A DNA stretch of 64,000 bases, taken from Calothrix membranacea FACHB-236. Lineage in GTDB: Bacteria > Cyanobacteriota > Cyanobacteriia > Cyanobacteriales > Nostocaceae. Of the stretch, positions 46,215 through 56,335 are shown in pieces; within the stretch, counting starts at the first letter, position 1, and each line of letters begins with the position of its first letter. Below the pieces are notes generated by a model. That model did not search any database and was not told the origin of the DNA. It saw only the letters and a list, made by a program, of their open reading frames with translations. The stretch lies in contig NZ_JACJPX010000003.1 of assembly GCF_014696315.1 (NCBI RefSeq), positions 181,596 to 245,595 of the forward strand. The letters are read 5' to 3'. The position numbers and the translations under genes were made by a program.

Positions 46215-46313
46215 AATTCACCAGAGAATCTGACAATTAGCCTAGGAATGATCTTTCGTATTACCAAAGATGGAGAAGATACGATTGAGAGGATTCTATA
46301 TCGCAATGCTTAG
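46215..46313 (+). pseudogene. Possible remnant of a GGDEF-domain C-terminus
   Basis: After a stop the frame reads NLTISLGMIFRITKDGEDTI then ERILYRNA and stop. This resembles the end of diguanylate cyclases (VTISLGVA... DGED... LLxRADxALY). An adjacent frame just upstream (KYLNLDLKEFTRESDN) could be the preceding piece after a frameshift. No GGDEF signature remains. Weak evidence. Confidence 0.2.
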
Positions 46314-46398
46314 TGAAATATCGATGGATGGAATCAATATAATGTCCTCGGATGACAACTGCTAATCAACTGTTTCAGTAGGATTTGCATGGAGTAAA

Positions 46399-46563
46399 TT
46401 AACTAGCGTGTTCCCAATCGCTGAGTAACTCCTGCTGTTGTGGTTTTGTCTGACGTTTCTTGAGGGGAACTCTGGGAGAACCAATATCAACTTTCGGGAA
46501 GGACTGTTTCTTCTTAGGAGACTGGTTACCTTGAGTTTTGGAATTAGTCGGTGTGTTTGTCAT
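46399..46563 (-). CDS. Hypothetical small basic protein
   Basis: This 54-residue protein begins MTNTPTNSKTQGNQSPKKKQ and then contains FPKVDIGSPRVPLKKRQTKP. It is very Lys/Pro/Gln-rich and likely disordered. ATG 46563 is preferred over the ORF start 33 bases upstream. No family is recognised, and evidence that it is translated is limited. Confidence 0.45.
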   Translation of the reverse strand: MTNTPTNSKTQGNQSPKKKQSFPKVDIGSPRVPLKKRQTKPQQQELLSDWEHAS

Positions 46564-46985
46564 GGCTTTATGAACCTGTAATGAAAACTTCAGCACTACT
46601 GTATATCATCAATTTTAAAACTGCAAATTTCGGAAGAAATATTTTATTTTTTTCAGTATTCCTACGGGAATAGCAATCTCTTCATTTATTTAATATTTAT
46701 TCAGTGTTTATTCACTTTATCAGGGCAAATATAAAATCCAGTTAACAACAGCTTAAGAATTAAGTCACTGTAAAATTCCTGAGATGTGGAGTTTAAAAGT
46801 AACAATATATAGTGATACAAGCGTTGCGTAAGAGTTTCCGCGATCGCGCTTATGGCAATACTACAAGGGATAGCGTTTTGAACTCAAAATTGGTTTTGGG
46901 GAAAAGGTGAAAGGTTAAGGGTTAAAGGTTTTTTCTCTACCTTTTCCCATTCCCCTTTTTTCCCTTAACCGACAAGTATTGACGC
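46564..46985. other. Spacer with inverted repeat
   Basis: 422 bp without a gene. Contains GGTTAAGGGTTAAAGG (about 46913-46928) and the complementary CCCTTAACC (about 46963-46971), able to form a hairpin downstream of pbpC. Confidence 0.5.
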
Positions 46986-49319
46986 TTATGGATATTTATT
47001 CACCTGAGAATTAACAACTGAAAAACCTCTTCTTGTAGATTTGCTTTTGGCTACCTGCACTTGAAAGCTGACTTTGTCGCTTTTTTCCCCACTTCTTGCT
47101 TCCAATGTCCATGTACCAGGACGCAGATACCAAAACAAAGAATTAGTTGAATCAGCAGATAGCTTTTCACCATTTAACCGCCACTCTACAGGCTCAACTA
47201 CCTTTCCTATTAGCTTAAACTCTAGTTTCTGGCTTGTTTGTTCCCCTGGATACAGCAAAAATAAATCGCCATTGTGAGGAGATAGAATTCTCAAATTGCT
47301 AGTATTAAAAGTTGCTTGTTGCTGTCTGGCTAACCATTCGTCATATTCTGGCGATAAATTGCCTGGTTGTTGATTTTCGTAGGCGATTTTGTCTTCTGGA
47401 TAAAAGTATTCCTGCACCACAGAAGTGCAATCTGGTGTAGGTTTTAACCCAGAAATCGCACAGATGGGTAATTGCACTAAACCTTGAGGCGGAAGAAAAT
47501 TTCCCGGTTCTTGATGTTCGTGCAAATGTAACATAATCCGATTCCACAAAGGCGCTGCACCAGTGACACCTGATACTTGGCGCATCGGTTCGCCAGTGAA
47601 ATTTCCTACCCAAGTGGCGACGGTGTAATCTGTAGTAAAACCTACAGTCCAAGTATCGCGGAAATTGGAAGAAGTCCCAGTTTTAACTGCTGCTGGGAAA
47701 GGAAGATTTAATACAGAATCTACACCAAAAGCTGTGGCGCGGGCGTGGTTATCACTCAGCATATCGGTGATTAATTGCCAATTCGTCGGGTTGGTATTTG
47801 GTGTTTGGTGTTTGGTGTTTGGTGTTTGGGGAATTGTTGTGATTAGTGATGCGGCTTCATCTTGTTGGGCTATGGTGAGGTAAGCCTTGGCTAATTCCCA
47901 AAGGCTGACTTCGCCACTACCAAGAGTTAAACCTAAACCATAATATTCGGGGGTTTGATTGAGGTGTTCAAAGCCTAATTGACGCAGATGTTCGAGGAAA
48001 GCTGGTACACCTACCTTTTCTAATACCCTGACAGCAGGGACGTTGAGGGAGTTAGCTAAAGCCACCCGCACTCGCACTGGGCCGAGAAACTTTTGAGTAT
48101 AATCTGTAGGGCTATAAAGTTTGGCACCGGGAATGGCGTAATGTGCTGGGACATCTGCCAAAATTGTATTCGGGCGAATTATACCTTTTGCTAACGCCAA
48201 TTCATAAACAAACGGCTTGAGGGTAGAACCTGGTTGACGTAGCGCTTGTACTCCATCATTGCGTCCGAGTTTGGCTTCATTAAAGTAATCGGGGGAACCG
48301 ACATAAGCCAAGACTTCCCCAGTGTGGTTGTCAATTACCAAAGCTGCTGCATCATGGACGTTATTTGCTGCTAGGGAAGAAAGTACTTGTTTTACTTGTG
48401 CTTCGACAAATTGCTGTAAAGGTCTATCTATTGTAGTGTGAATTTGTCCTTCCCCTTGTGGGGTGCTTTGCTGATTTGCTAACCAAAATAAAAAGTGGGG
48501 TGCAGCAATAATTCCCCGTTGGCGAGATTGAAATACTACCTTTTCTGTGTAGGCGTGTTCTGCTAGCGAAGAAGTAATATAACCATCCTGTACCATACGA
48601 TTGAGGACATATTTTTGACGCTGTTTCAGCCGTTGCCAATGGGCTAACGGGTCAAAATATGTGGGATTATTGGGGATGGCAGCTAAAAGACTAGCTTGGG
48701 CAAGATTTAAATCACTAGCTGGTAGAGAAAAATAAGTCCGGGATGCGGCTTCCACACCATAGATATTTCCTCCCATAGGTAAGCGATTGATATATGCAGA
48801 GAGGATTTCATCTTTATTCATCCCCGCTACTAATCGCCAAGATAGCCAAATTTCTTGTAGCTTTCCTGAGAGATTGCGTGGAACAGGATCTAACATCCGC
48901 GCTAACTGCATGGTAACTGTGGAAGCACCAGAGACAATTTTTTTGGCATGAATTGCTTCTTTAATCGCGCGGGCTACTGCTTTTAAATCTAACGCCCCAT
49001 GATGATAGAAGCTGCTATCTTCAGCCGCTAAAATTGCCTGAATAAATTGGGGAGAAACTTGATTTAAGGGGACTACAGCAGTATGCTCTTGGTCACGGGT
49101 GAGTAATGTTCCTAAGGGTAGCCCATTGCGATCGCTAAATTGCAACGCTAGCTGATTTTGCAAAATATCTGTAGCCCGAACTGGCGCAAAATAGGGCATA
49201 AGGCGCACTGACAAGCATATTAGCAGCAAAGCTAAGATTACCTTACCCTTTTTGCTGCGATTCAATACCCGCCAAAATTTTTGCGTAATTTGGATTAGCC
49301 TGCGTGAAGTTACTTTCAT
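46986..49319 (-). CDS. pbpC: Penicillin-binding protein 1C
   Basis: This 777-residue bifunctional class A PBP of the 1C type has an N-terminal anchor (VILALLLICLSVRLMPYF), a glycosyltransferase 51 domain (AAEDSSFYHHGALDLKAVARA; GASTVTMQLARML) and a transpeptidase domain with SxxK (GSTLKPFVYELAL), SxN (ANSLNVPAVRVL) and KTG (AAVKTGTSSNFRD). A C-terminal BiPBP_C domain follows (LRILSPHNGDLFLL). It builds or repairs peptidoglycan. Between SxN and KTG the peptide TIPQTPNTKHQTPNTNPTNW is encoded by a heptamer run (47790-47830). The alpha-2-macroglobulin gene lies divergently next door, as in the E. coli pbpC-yfhM association. Confidence 0.95.
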   Translation of the reverse strand: MKVTSRRLIQITQKFWRVLNRSKKGKVILALLLICLSVRLMPYFAPVRATDILQNQLALQFSDRNGLPLGTLLTRDQEHTAVVPLNQVSPQFIQAILAAEDSSFYHHGALDLKAVARAIKEAIHAKKIVSGASTVTMQLARMLDPVPRNLSGKLQEIWLSWRLVAGMNKDEILSAYINRLPMGGNIYGVEAASRTYFSLPASDLNLAQASLLAAIPNNPTYFDPLAHWQRLKQRQKYVLNRMVQDGYITSSLAEHAYTEKVVFQSRQRGIIAAPHFLFWLANQQSTPQGEGQIHTTIDRPLQQFVEAQVKQVLSSLAANNVHDAAALVIDNHTGEVLAYVGSPDYFNEAKLGRNDGVQALRQPGSTLKPFVYELALAKGIIRPNTILADVPAHYAIPGAKLYSPTDYTQKFLGPVRVRVALANSLNVPAVRVLEKVGVPAFLEHLRQLGFEHLNQTPEYYGLGLTLGSGEVSLWELAKAYLTIAQQDEAASLITTIPQTPNTKHQTPNTNPTNWQLITDMLSDNHARATAFGVDSVLNLPFPAAVKTGTSSNFRDTWTVGFTTDYTVATWVGNFTGEPMRQVSGVTGAAPLWNRIMLHLHEHQEPGNFLPPQGLVQLPICAISGLKPTPDCTSVVQEYFYPEDKIAYENQQPGNLSPEYDEWLARQQQATFNTSNLRILSPHNGDLFLLYPGEQTSQKLEFKLIGKVVEPVEWRLNGEKLSADSTNSLFWYLRPGTWTLEARSGEKSDKVSFQVQVAKSKSTRRGFSVVNSQVNKYP
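47790..47830. repeat. Heptamer tandem array inside pbpC (GTTTGGT)
   Basis: Five near-perfect copies of GTTTGGT/ATTTGGT lie within the coding sequence and are read on the minus strand as a TPNTKHQTPNT-type peptide. The surrounding frame stays intact. Confidence 0.85.
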
Positions 49320-49741
49320 TAGCGAATGCGCTACCCTGTCAAACTTACTTTAATTTTGACGTAGCGATGCCTGCGGCGGGCTACGCCTACGCACTGTAAT
49401 CAGGAAATATTGCTAACATTTAACAACTGATTTGTCATTTGTCATTTGTCATTTGTCATTGGTATTTATTGGAAAATTTTGATCAATAAGAAATCAATAC
49501 TTCTTAATATAATTTTCTCCTGTTCTTCCTCTCTGTGTCCTCAGCGCCTCTGTGGTTCATCACCTCTTCTCTTCATGTCCTACGCGGCTTATTTAAAAAA
49601 ATCTTACAACTCCCGCCAGATTGCCATCATTAAGAATTGTAGTAATTGATAGGAACAATCATATTCTATTGGTTATCTATATAATAATCTCACGCAGAGT
49701 CGCAGAGGCGCAGAGAGAAAAGAGATATCTATTTAAAATTT
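49320..49741. other. Divergent spacer with repeats between pbpC and the macroglobulin gene
   Basis: 422 bp containing a CCTGCGGCGGGCTACGCCTACG repeat (about 49368-49391), a four-copy TCATTTG heptamer run (49431-49460), and CTCTGTGTCCTCAGCGCCTC- and CACGCAGAGTCGCAGAGGCG-type repeats. Both promoters must lie here. Confidence 0.55.
49431..49460. repeat. Heptamer tandem array (TCATTTG)
   Basis: Four copies of TCATTTG. STRR type. Confidence 0.85.
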
Positions 49742-52700
49742 ATGATAATTAAAGTTTTAATTAAATTTCTACTTAGCTTAACACTGATGCTAGGCATAGC
49801 TGGGTGTAGCTTGTTCGGCATTAATTCAGGTAGAGAACAACTACCAACAGTTGCGCCTCTAGCACCACCTAAATTACCAGATTGGATTGAACAAATTAGT
49901 CCCATTGGCGATGCGAAACCTCTTAATCAAATTCGTATCCGATTTAAAGAAGCTTTAATTCCAGTAGAAAGCTTAGATAGTCCAGAACAACAAAACTTAC
50001 TACAAAAATTTGAACTAACACCACCTTTACCCGGTAGATTTCGCTTTTTAACACCGCGGATGGTGGGATTTCAAGCAGATAAAGCCTTACCGCAAGCTAC
50101 AAGATTTCAAGTTACGCTCAAATCTGGTTTAGGGGATTTAAAAAAACATCGTTTAGATCAAGATTTAGCTTGGACTTTTAATACTGAACCGATTAAGCTG
50201 ACTAATTTACCAGGGGTTAACCCAATGGAAAAGGCTGACGATCAACCAATTGATTTACAGCCAAAATTACAATTTACATCGAATGTGGAACTAGATGTAA
50301 ATTCTGTACAGAAACATTTACAGTTAATCCCTGAAGGTAAAACCGATGGTGTTGGTTTTAAAGTCATATTAGATAAAGAAGATCAGCCACAAGAAAGCGA
50401 AGATCCGTTAGAAAAATTTGACCCTTCACAACGTAACTGGGTTTATCAGCTAATTCCCCAACTCAAGCTTGCATCAGCAACTCGTTATCGGTTAAGTTTT
50501 GCACCAGGTATTCTGCCGGCTTATGGTAATTTAGCAAGTGAAAAAGAATTTGCGAGTAAATTAGCTACCTATTCACCTTTAGCGTTTCAAGGAATTAATT
50601 TTTACGGACAACCAGACGCAGGGGGAACCTACGGGAGATTTGTTAAAGGTAGTCCACAGTTAGAATTTAATAACATCTTAGTTCCAGATTCTGCGATAGA
50701 AAATATTAAAATTGAACCGCAGCCAAAAGATATTTCGCGAATCATCCAAGTTAATGATGAAGATAGGATTGTCAATATTAATCCTTATGCCTTAGCACCA
50801 GCTACGAGTTATACAATTACTGTTGGTGCAAATCTCAAAGATAAATTTGGACAGACTTTAGGTAAACCTGTCAGTGTGAAGTATGACACTGGTGATTTAG
50901 CTGGGGATATTTGGGTTCCTGCAGATTTAAATATTTTTCCTGCTGGTAAAGACTTACAGCTAAATATTAATACGATAAATTTGCCAGAGGCGAACTATAA
51001 AGCTGCTTACAAAGTAGTGCAGCCAACAGATTTGGTTTACGATAATTATGCCAGTAATTTATTACCTAAACCTGTTGAATGGCAAAGTTTCTCCATAGCC
51101 AGGAAGAATAATCAAGCAGTTGATATTAATGTGCCGCTGCGGGAAAGGCTATCTTCTCCCACAGGGATGTTAGCTTATGGTGTACAAGCACGGACTAATA
51201 AATATCAAGAAAATGGTAAGGAATTGTGGCGAGAACCCACAACTTATGGCTTAGTACAGTTAACAAATTTAGGTGTATTTTCTCAGTGGTTTCCTGATTC
51301 CGGTTTAATTCGCGTTCATCATCTTAGTGATGGTTCACCTGGGAAAGCTGCGACTGTAGAAATTTATCAATCACAATTAAATGCCAAATCTCGTCCCCCA
51401 GCTTCACCTTGTGCAACTGGGAAAACAAACGATAGTGGAAATTTCAATATTAAACGCGAAGATTTACAGCAGTGTTTTCCTGGTAGTCAAAGATTTACTA
51501 AAGCACCAGAACTGTTAATAATTGCCAAAGAAAATCAAGATTGGGCATTTACGAGAACAGAAGAATATAGCGGCGTTTATGGTTATGGTATTGATGCAGG
51601 TTGGCAAGATGGAAAACCAGAATCTAGAGGTGTGATATTTTCAGATAGACAGTTATATCAACCAGGTGAAAAAGCTTGGTTAACTGGATTTGCTGATTAC
51701 TTACAAAATGGCACAATTCAGCAAGATAAAAATGCTGCTTATCAATTGATTTTAATTAATCCTGATGGGCAAAGAACTGATTTAGGTATAAAGAACACTA
51801 ATGAATTTGGAACATTCTCTTTAGAGTTACCAATTAATAAGAATCAAAAGTTAGGATATTATACAGTCCAAGCCAAGGGTAAAAATGGGCAAGAAATTTC
51901 GGGAGAGTTCCGACTTGCAGAATTTAAACCGCCTAATTTTAAAGTTGAACTGAATTTAGATCAGGAATTTGCCTTAATTGGCGATAAAGTTGAGGCGAAA
52001 GCTGCTAGCAACTATTTATTTGGTGCGCCTGTACAAGGAGGCGAAGCGAAATATTTTGTGACTCGCCAGCAAGCTAATTTTATCCCCAAAGGTTGGGAAG
52101 AATTTAGCTTTGGGAGACAATGGTTTTGGCCAGAAGAAAGTCCAACTTTAACTAGCGACGTTTTACAAAATACTTCTGTACTTGATGCGAATGGGAAAAG
52201 CGCACAAAGTTTGACAGTCGCGAAAGATTTACCCTATCCCATGACTTATCAGGTAGATGTGCAAGTCACGGATGTTTCTAATTTATCGGTAGCGAATTCC
52301 CAAAGTTTTACAGCTTTACCTAGTAATCGTTTAATTGGGTTAAAAAGTAATTTTGTGGCTGATGCTGGTAAGCCATTTGCTATCGAAGCTGTTGTGACTG
52401 ACCCTACAGGAAAACCTCTCGCAGGTCAACGGCTACGTCTGGAATTACAACAGATGAAATATAGTAGCGTTACCAAATTAGTAGAAGGTAGCCGCACACC
52501 AAAAAATCAAGTTGAATATAAAACAGTCGCACAAGCAGAAGTTACATCTGCGAGTAATCCCCAGTCGGTAAATTTAACGCCAAAAGAATCCGGTTCCTAC
52601 AGAATTAGGGCAAATTTTAGCGATACCAAAGAGGAAATCAGTGCCACAGATTTGCAAATTTGGGTAACTGGAAATAATCAAGTTTATTGGGGTTCGCCAG

Positions 52701-55462
52701 AAGAAGACAAGCTAGAAGTTAAACTCGATAAAAAAGAATTTAAACCTGGTGAAACTGCAACTGCATTAATTCAATCTCCCTACCCTGAAGCAGAATTGTA
52801 TTTTGCAGTCATTAAAGACAAACCTCTCTATCAACAAATTACCAAAGTTAAGGGAGGCGCACCACAAATTCAGTTTCAAGTTACGCCAGAAATGTTACCC
52901 AATGCAGCAGTACAAGCTGTATTAGTCAGACAAGGTAAACCACTTAACCAAGTGGAACCGGGAAGTTTAGATAAATTAGTAAAAATTGGCTTTGCACCAT
53001 TTAAAGTCAACTTGCAGGATAAATATTTAAAGGTGGAAGTTAATCCACTGCAAGCATCACTCGAACCTGGTGCTGAAGAAACTGTACAACTAGAACTCAA
53101 GGATAATCAAGGTAATCCCACCCAAGGACAAGTTACAGTCATGGTGGTGAATGAAGCAGTACTGCAACTATCTGGCTATCGTCCACCAGATTTAGTAAAT
53201 ACAGTATACGCCGAACAAGCGATCGCAACTCGTTTCAGTGATAATCGTCCCGATGTCGTCATTCAACCCCAAGATATTCCCAAACCCAAAGGCTGGGGTT
53301 ATGGCGGTGGCTTTTCATCAGGTGCAGCAAATACCCGTGTGCGTACAGATTTTCAAGCCTTAGCTTATTACAATGGTGCTGTACTCACTGACGCTACAGG
53401 TAAAGCACAAGTAACCTTTAAACTTCCCGATGACTTAACCACCTGGCGAGTCATGGCTGTCGCTACCGATGGTAATTTGCGTTTTGGCAATGGCGATCGC
53501 ACTTTTATCACGACAAAACCATTGCTAACTAACGCCATCTTGCCACAATTTGCCCGTCCAGGCGATCGCCTTCTCGCTGGTTTATCAGTCACCAACAACA
53601 CAGGAAATAGCGGAAACCTCTCAATTAATGGCGAACTTAGCGGTACAGTCAAGTTTGCAGAGAATAACCCCACAACAACAAATTTACAAACCCAAGCGGA
53701 AACAAATACCCAAGCTTATCGCTTCCCCATGCTGGCGGAGAATATGGGAGAAGGTAAAGTTCGCTTTACTACACAGTTAAATAATGCAGCCGATGCTTTT
53801 GAAGTACCTTTAGAAATTAAGCCGCTAGAAATTACCGAACAAGTTGTAGAAAGCGGAATCACCGAAAAGCAAACCAAGATACCTTTAAATGTTGATAAAA
53901 ATACCATCCCCAATGCGGGAGGTTTAGATATTCAACTGGCGAGTACCTTAGTCCCAGAAATTACAGCACCAGCTAAACAAGTTTTAGGCGATGATGAATT
54001 ACCCTTCGCCGAACCAGCAGCTAGTCAGTTAATGATTGCGGCGAATCTGCAAAATCTATCCCAAAAATATGGACAGACATTTGCCGAATTCAACACCAAT
54101 CAACAAGCTAATCAAGCAACTGAACAACTGCAAAAACTGCAAATAGCCGATGGTGGTTTCGCTTCCTATCCCGGACAAGAAAAATCCGATCCTTGGGTGT
54201 CTTCCTACGCTGCGGAGTCTTTAGCGAAAGCTAATCAAGCTTTCCCCAATGTAATAAATTCCGCAATGCTTTCTCGCCTCAAGAGTTACTTAGAAAAAGT
54301 TCTTGCTAACCCCGGACAATATGAGTTTTGCAAACAGCAAATTTGTAAAACTCAACTGCAACTCAACGCCTTGATAGCATTAGCAGAACTAGGCGATAAA
54401 CGCAATAGCTTTTTAGCAGATATTTATCAACAACGTAATAACTTTGATGTTGTCAATCAAATCAAATTAGCGCGGTACTTATCCCAATTCCCAGAATGGC
54501 AAGACGAATCGCAAACCATGCTGAACCAGTTACAACAAAATATCTATGAAACTGGACGCACAGCAGTTATTAGTCTACCCAATAGCTGGGGATGGATGAG
54601 TTCGCAGACAACAGCACAAGCGCAAGCTTTACGGTTATTTATTGCTAATAAGGCGAAGCCGGAAGTGGTAGATAGATTATTCCAAAGTTTACTAGCACAA
54701 AGAAGAAATGGCACATGGCAAACTAGTTATAACAACGCCCAAGCACTAACAGCCTTAGTAGAATATAGTCAACTCCAACCCACACCACCTAATTTTGTTT
54801 CTTCTGTACAATTAGCTGGTAAAAAGTTAGGAGAAAATCGCTTTGAAGGCTATAGCAACCCTAGCTTACAACTAAATGTACCAATGGATAAATTACCTCG
54901 TGGTCGCCATGATTTAATCTTACAAAAATCAGGTAGAGGTAAATTACATTATCTGGTTGCTTATAATTATCGCTTGCAAGGAAACCAACCAGGGAGATTT
55001 AACGGCTTAAGAGTTTCCAGAGAAATTCAGAAGGTTGCACAAGCAGAAAGTATTCTACAAAAATTCGGACTGTTCGCCTTTGATAAACCCTTAACTTTAC
55101 AACCAGGACAAGTATTTGATATTGGTGTAGAAGTGATTACCGATCATCCTGTGAATCATGTAGTCATTACAGATCCTCTACCCGCCGGATTAGAAGCAGT
55201 AGACGCAAGTTTCCAAACTACAACCGCCGCATTGCAAGCAAAAGCCGATAGTTGGCAATTAGGGTTTAAGAATATCTACCGCGATCGCATTATCGCCTAC
55301 GCCGACCACCTCGAACCAGGAGTTTACAGCTTGCATTATTTAGTCCGTTCCGTTACTCCCGGTACATTCCTTTGGCCTGGTGCGGAAGCACATTTGCAAT
55401 ATGCACCCGAAGAATTTGGGCGTGCGGCTGAGTCTACACTAATAGTGGAGGAGACTAAATAA
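49742..55462 (+). CDS. Alpha-2-macroglobulin family lipoprotein (YfhM-like) without thioester motif
   Basis: This 1906-residue bacterial macroglobulin has a signal peptide with lipobox (LTLMLGIAGCSLFG), so it is a periplasmic membrane-anchored lipoprotein. It has an N-terminal Ig-like region, MG1/MG2 domains (GVIFSDRQLYQPGEKAWLTG), an A2M bait/ANA domain (VMVVNEAVLQLSGYRPP), the central A2M block (YYNGAVLTDATGKAQVTFKL, LPDDLTTWRVMAVATD), a helical complement-like domain, and a receptor-like end. At the place of the CxEQ thioester (about 1416-1432) it reads GDDELPFAEPAASQLM, so the Cys is absent. Bacterial macroglobulins trap proteases that breach the envelope. Here it would act without covalent capture. 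Divergent to pbpC. Confidence 0.92.
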   Translation: MIIKVLIKFLLSLTLMLGIAGCSLFGINSGREQLPTVAPLAPPKLPDWIEQISPIGDAKPLNQIRIRFKEALIPVESLDSPEQQNLLQKFELTPPLPGRFRFLTPRMVGFQADKALPQATRFQVTLKSGLGDLKKHRLDQDLAWTFNTEPIKLTNLPGVNPMEKADDQPIDLQPKLQFTSNVELDVNSVQKHLQLIPEGKTDGVGFKVILDKEDQPQESEDPLEKFDPSQRNWVYQLIPQLKLASATRYRLSFAPGILPAYGNLASEKEFASKLATYSPLAFQGINFYGQPDAGGTYGRFVKGSPQLEFNNILVPDSAIENIKIEPQPKDISRIIQVNDEDRIVNINPYALAPATSYTITVGANLKDKFGQTLGKPVSVKYDTGDLAGDIWVPADLNIFPAGKDLQLNINTINLPEANYKAAYKVVQPTDLVYDNYASNLLPKPVEWQSFSIARKNNQAVDINVPLRERLSSPTGMLAYGVQARTNKYQENGKELWREPTTYGLVQLTNLGVFSQWFPDSGLIRVHHLSDGSPGKAATVEIYQSQLNAKSRPPASPCATGKTNDSGNFNIKREDLQQCFPGSQRFTKAPELLIIAKENQDWAFTRTEEYSGVYGYGIDAGWQDGKPESRGVIFSDRQLYQPGEKAWLTGFADYLQNGTIQQDKNAAYQLILINPDGQRTDLGIKNTNEFGTFSLELPINKNQKLGYYTVQAKGKNGQEISGEFRLAEFKPPNFKVELNLDQEFALIGDKVEAKAASNYLFGAPVQGGEAKYFVTRQQANFIPKGWEEFSFGRQWFWPEESPTLTSDVLQNTSVLDANGKSAQSLTVAKDLPYPMTYQVDVQVTDVSNLSVANSQSFTALPSNRLIGLKSNFVADAGKPFAIEAVVTDPTGKPLAGQRLRLELQQMKYSSVTKLVEGSRTPKNQVEYKTVAQAEVTSASNPQSVNLTPKESGSYRIRANFSDTKEEISATDLQIWVTGNNQVYWGSPEEDKLEVKLDKKEFKPGETATALIQSPYPEAELYFAVIKDKPLYQQITKVKGGAPQIQFQVTPEMLPNAAVQAVLVRQGKPLNQVEPGSLDKLVKIGFAPFKVNLQDKYLKVEVNPLQASLEPGAEETVQLELKDNQGNPTQGQVTVMVVNEAVLQLSGYRPPDLVNTVYAEQAIATRFSDNRPDVVIQPQDIPKPKGWGYGGGFSSGAANTRVRTDFQALAYYNGAVLTDATGKAQVTFKLPDDLTTWRVMAVATDGNLRFGNGDRTFITTKPLLTNAILPQFARPGDRLLAGLSVTNNTGNSGNLSINGELSGTVKFAENNPTTTNLQTQAETNTQAYRFPMLAENMGEGKVRFTTQLNNAADAFEVPLEIKPLEITEQVVESGITEKQTKIPLNVDKNTIPNAGGLDIQLASTLVPEITAPAKQVLGDDELPFAEPAASQLMIAANLQNLSQKYGQTFAEFNTNQQANQATEQLQKLQIADGGFASYPGQEKSDPWVSSYAAESLAKANQAFPNVINSAMLSRLKSYLEKVLANPGQYEFCKQQICKTQLQLNALIALAELGDKRNSFLADIYQQRNNFDVVNQIKLARYLSQFPEWQDESQTMLNQLQQNIYETGRTAVISLPNSWGWMSSQTTAQAQALRLFIANKAKPEVVDRLFQSLLAQRRNGTWQTSYNNAQALTALVEYSQLQPTPPNFVSSVQLAGKKLGENRFEGYSNPSLQLNVPMDKLPRGRHDLILQKSGRGKLHYLVAYNYRLQGNQPGRFNGLRVSREIQKVAQAESILQKFGLFAFDKPLTLQPGQVFDIGVEVITDHPVNHVVITDPLPAGLEAVDASFQTTTAALQAKADSWQLGFKNIYRDRIIAYADHLEPGVYSLHYLVRSVTPGTFLWPGAEAHLQYAPEEFGRAAESTLIVEETK

Positions 55463-56335
55463 CTATTGACTCAAGATAAAGTTCGATTGCTTCTTGGATA
55501 TTCTCTACAGCTATTGTAGTATCAAAAGCAGCAATTGTAGTGTCAAAAGCAGCTATTGTAGTATCAAAAGCAGCTATTGTAGTATCAAAAGCAGCTATTG
55601 TAGTATCAAAAGCAGCTATTGTAGTATCAAAAGCAGCTATTGTAGTATCAAAAACAGCTATTGTAGTATCAAAAGCAGCAATTGTAGTCTCGAAAATAGC
55701 TATTGTAGTCTCGAAAACAGCTATTGTAGTCTCGAAAACAGCTATTGTAGTATCAAAAGCAGCAATTGTAGTCTCCGAAATAGCAATTGTAGTCTCCGAA
55801 ATAGCAATTGCTTAGGCGTAGCTAGCTTTTGGCATCGCCTATACAGTAGTAATATGATGCGTTACTTTTTTGAATTGGCGAATATATCAAGAAGATGGGA
55901 CACAGTCAGAAATTGTAGTTTATGGTCACATATTTAAGGCGATCGCAACAGATATTGTGATGAAGGTTAAAACACCTGACAGAAGACTTGGGATAATTTA
56001 TTTTCTGGAAGTCCTCAAAGGTCTAAAAAATTTTCTTATTTATTTTCAATAGAAAATATTAAATTATTAATGCATCATGCGTAAGCAATTTACTACGTTT
56101 TACTGAAGCGTTTTTTTGGATAGTAATGCAGAATCTGCTCAGACAAAAAACATAAAACTATATAGTTATTTTCATTTCTAACAAGTTTCTTATTTAAAAT
56201 ACAAAAATATAAGATTATTTATGCATCAACCTTAAGAAATAAATGTATAATCACAAGCAAAGAGGTAGAAAATCGGCTTTTTAGTTATTAATTGCTTATA
56301 TTTTGTTTATTACAGCATAAATTACATAAATCTTC
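55463..56335. other. Long spacer holding a 21-bp array
   Basis: 873 bp with the 21-bp array (55508-55813) at its start and AT-rich DNA after it. Low-complexity ORFs over the array are not supported. A short ORF at 55870-56052 (WRIYQEDGTQSEIVVYGH) may be a gene remnant. The promoter of the caspase gene lies at the right end. Confidence 0.55.
55508..55813. repeat. 21-bp tandem repeat array, about 15 copies
   Basis: Core (C)(T/A)ATTGTAGT recurs exactly every 21 bp, from 55511 to 55805. The other half varies in blocks: ATCAAAAGCAG (units 1-8 mainly), CTCGAAAA(T/C)AG (middle) and CTCCGAAATAG (end). One plus frame reads the heptapeptide AAIVVSK and another SYCSIKS. It starts 45 bp after the macroglobulin stop codon. 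Confidence 0.92.

Noticed and set aside
55494..55937. Long Ser/Cys/Lys- and Ala/Val-repeat ORFs over the third array
   Set aside because: They are low-complexity translations of a 21-bp repeat in two competing frames, with no clear start signal.
55870..56052. 60-residue ORF downstream of the third array
   Set aside because: It starts with TTG, has no ribosome site and matches nothing I know. It may be a remnant but is not supported.
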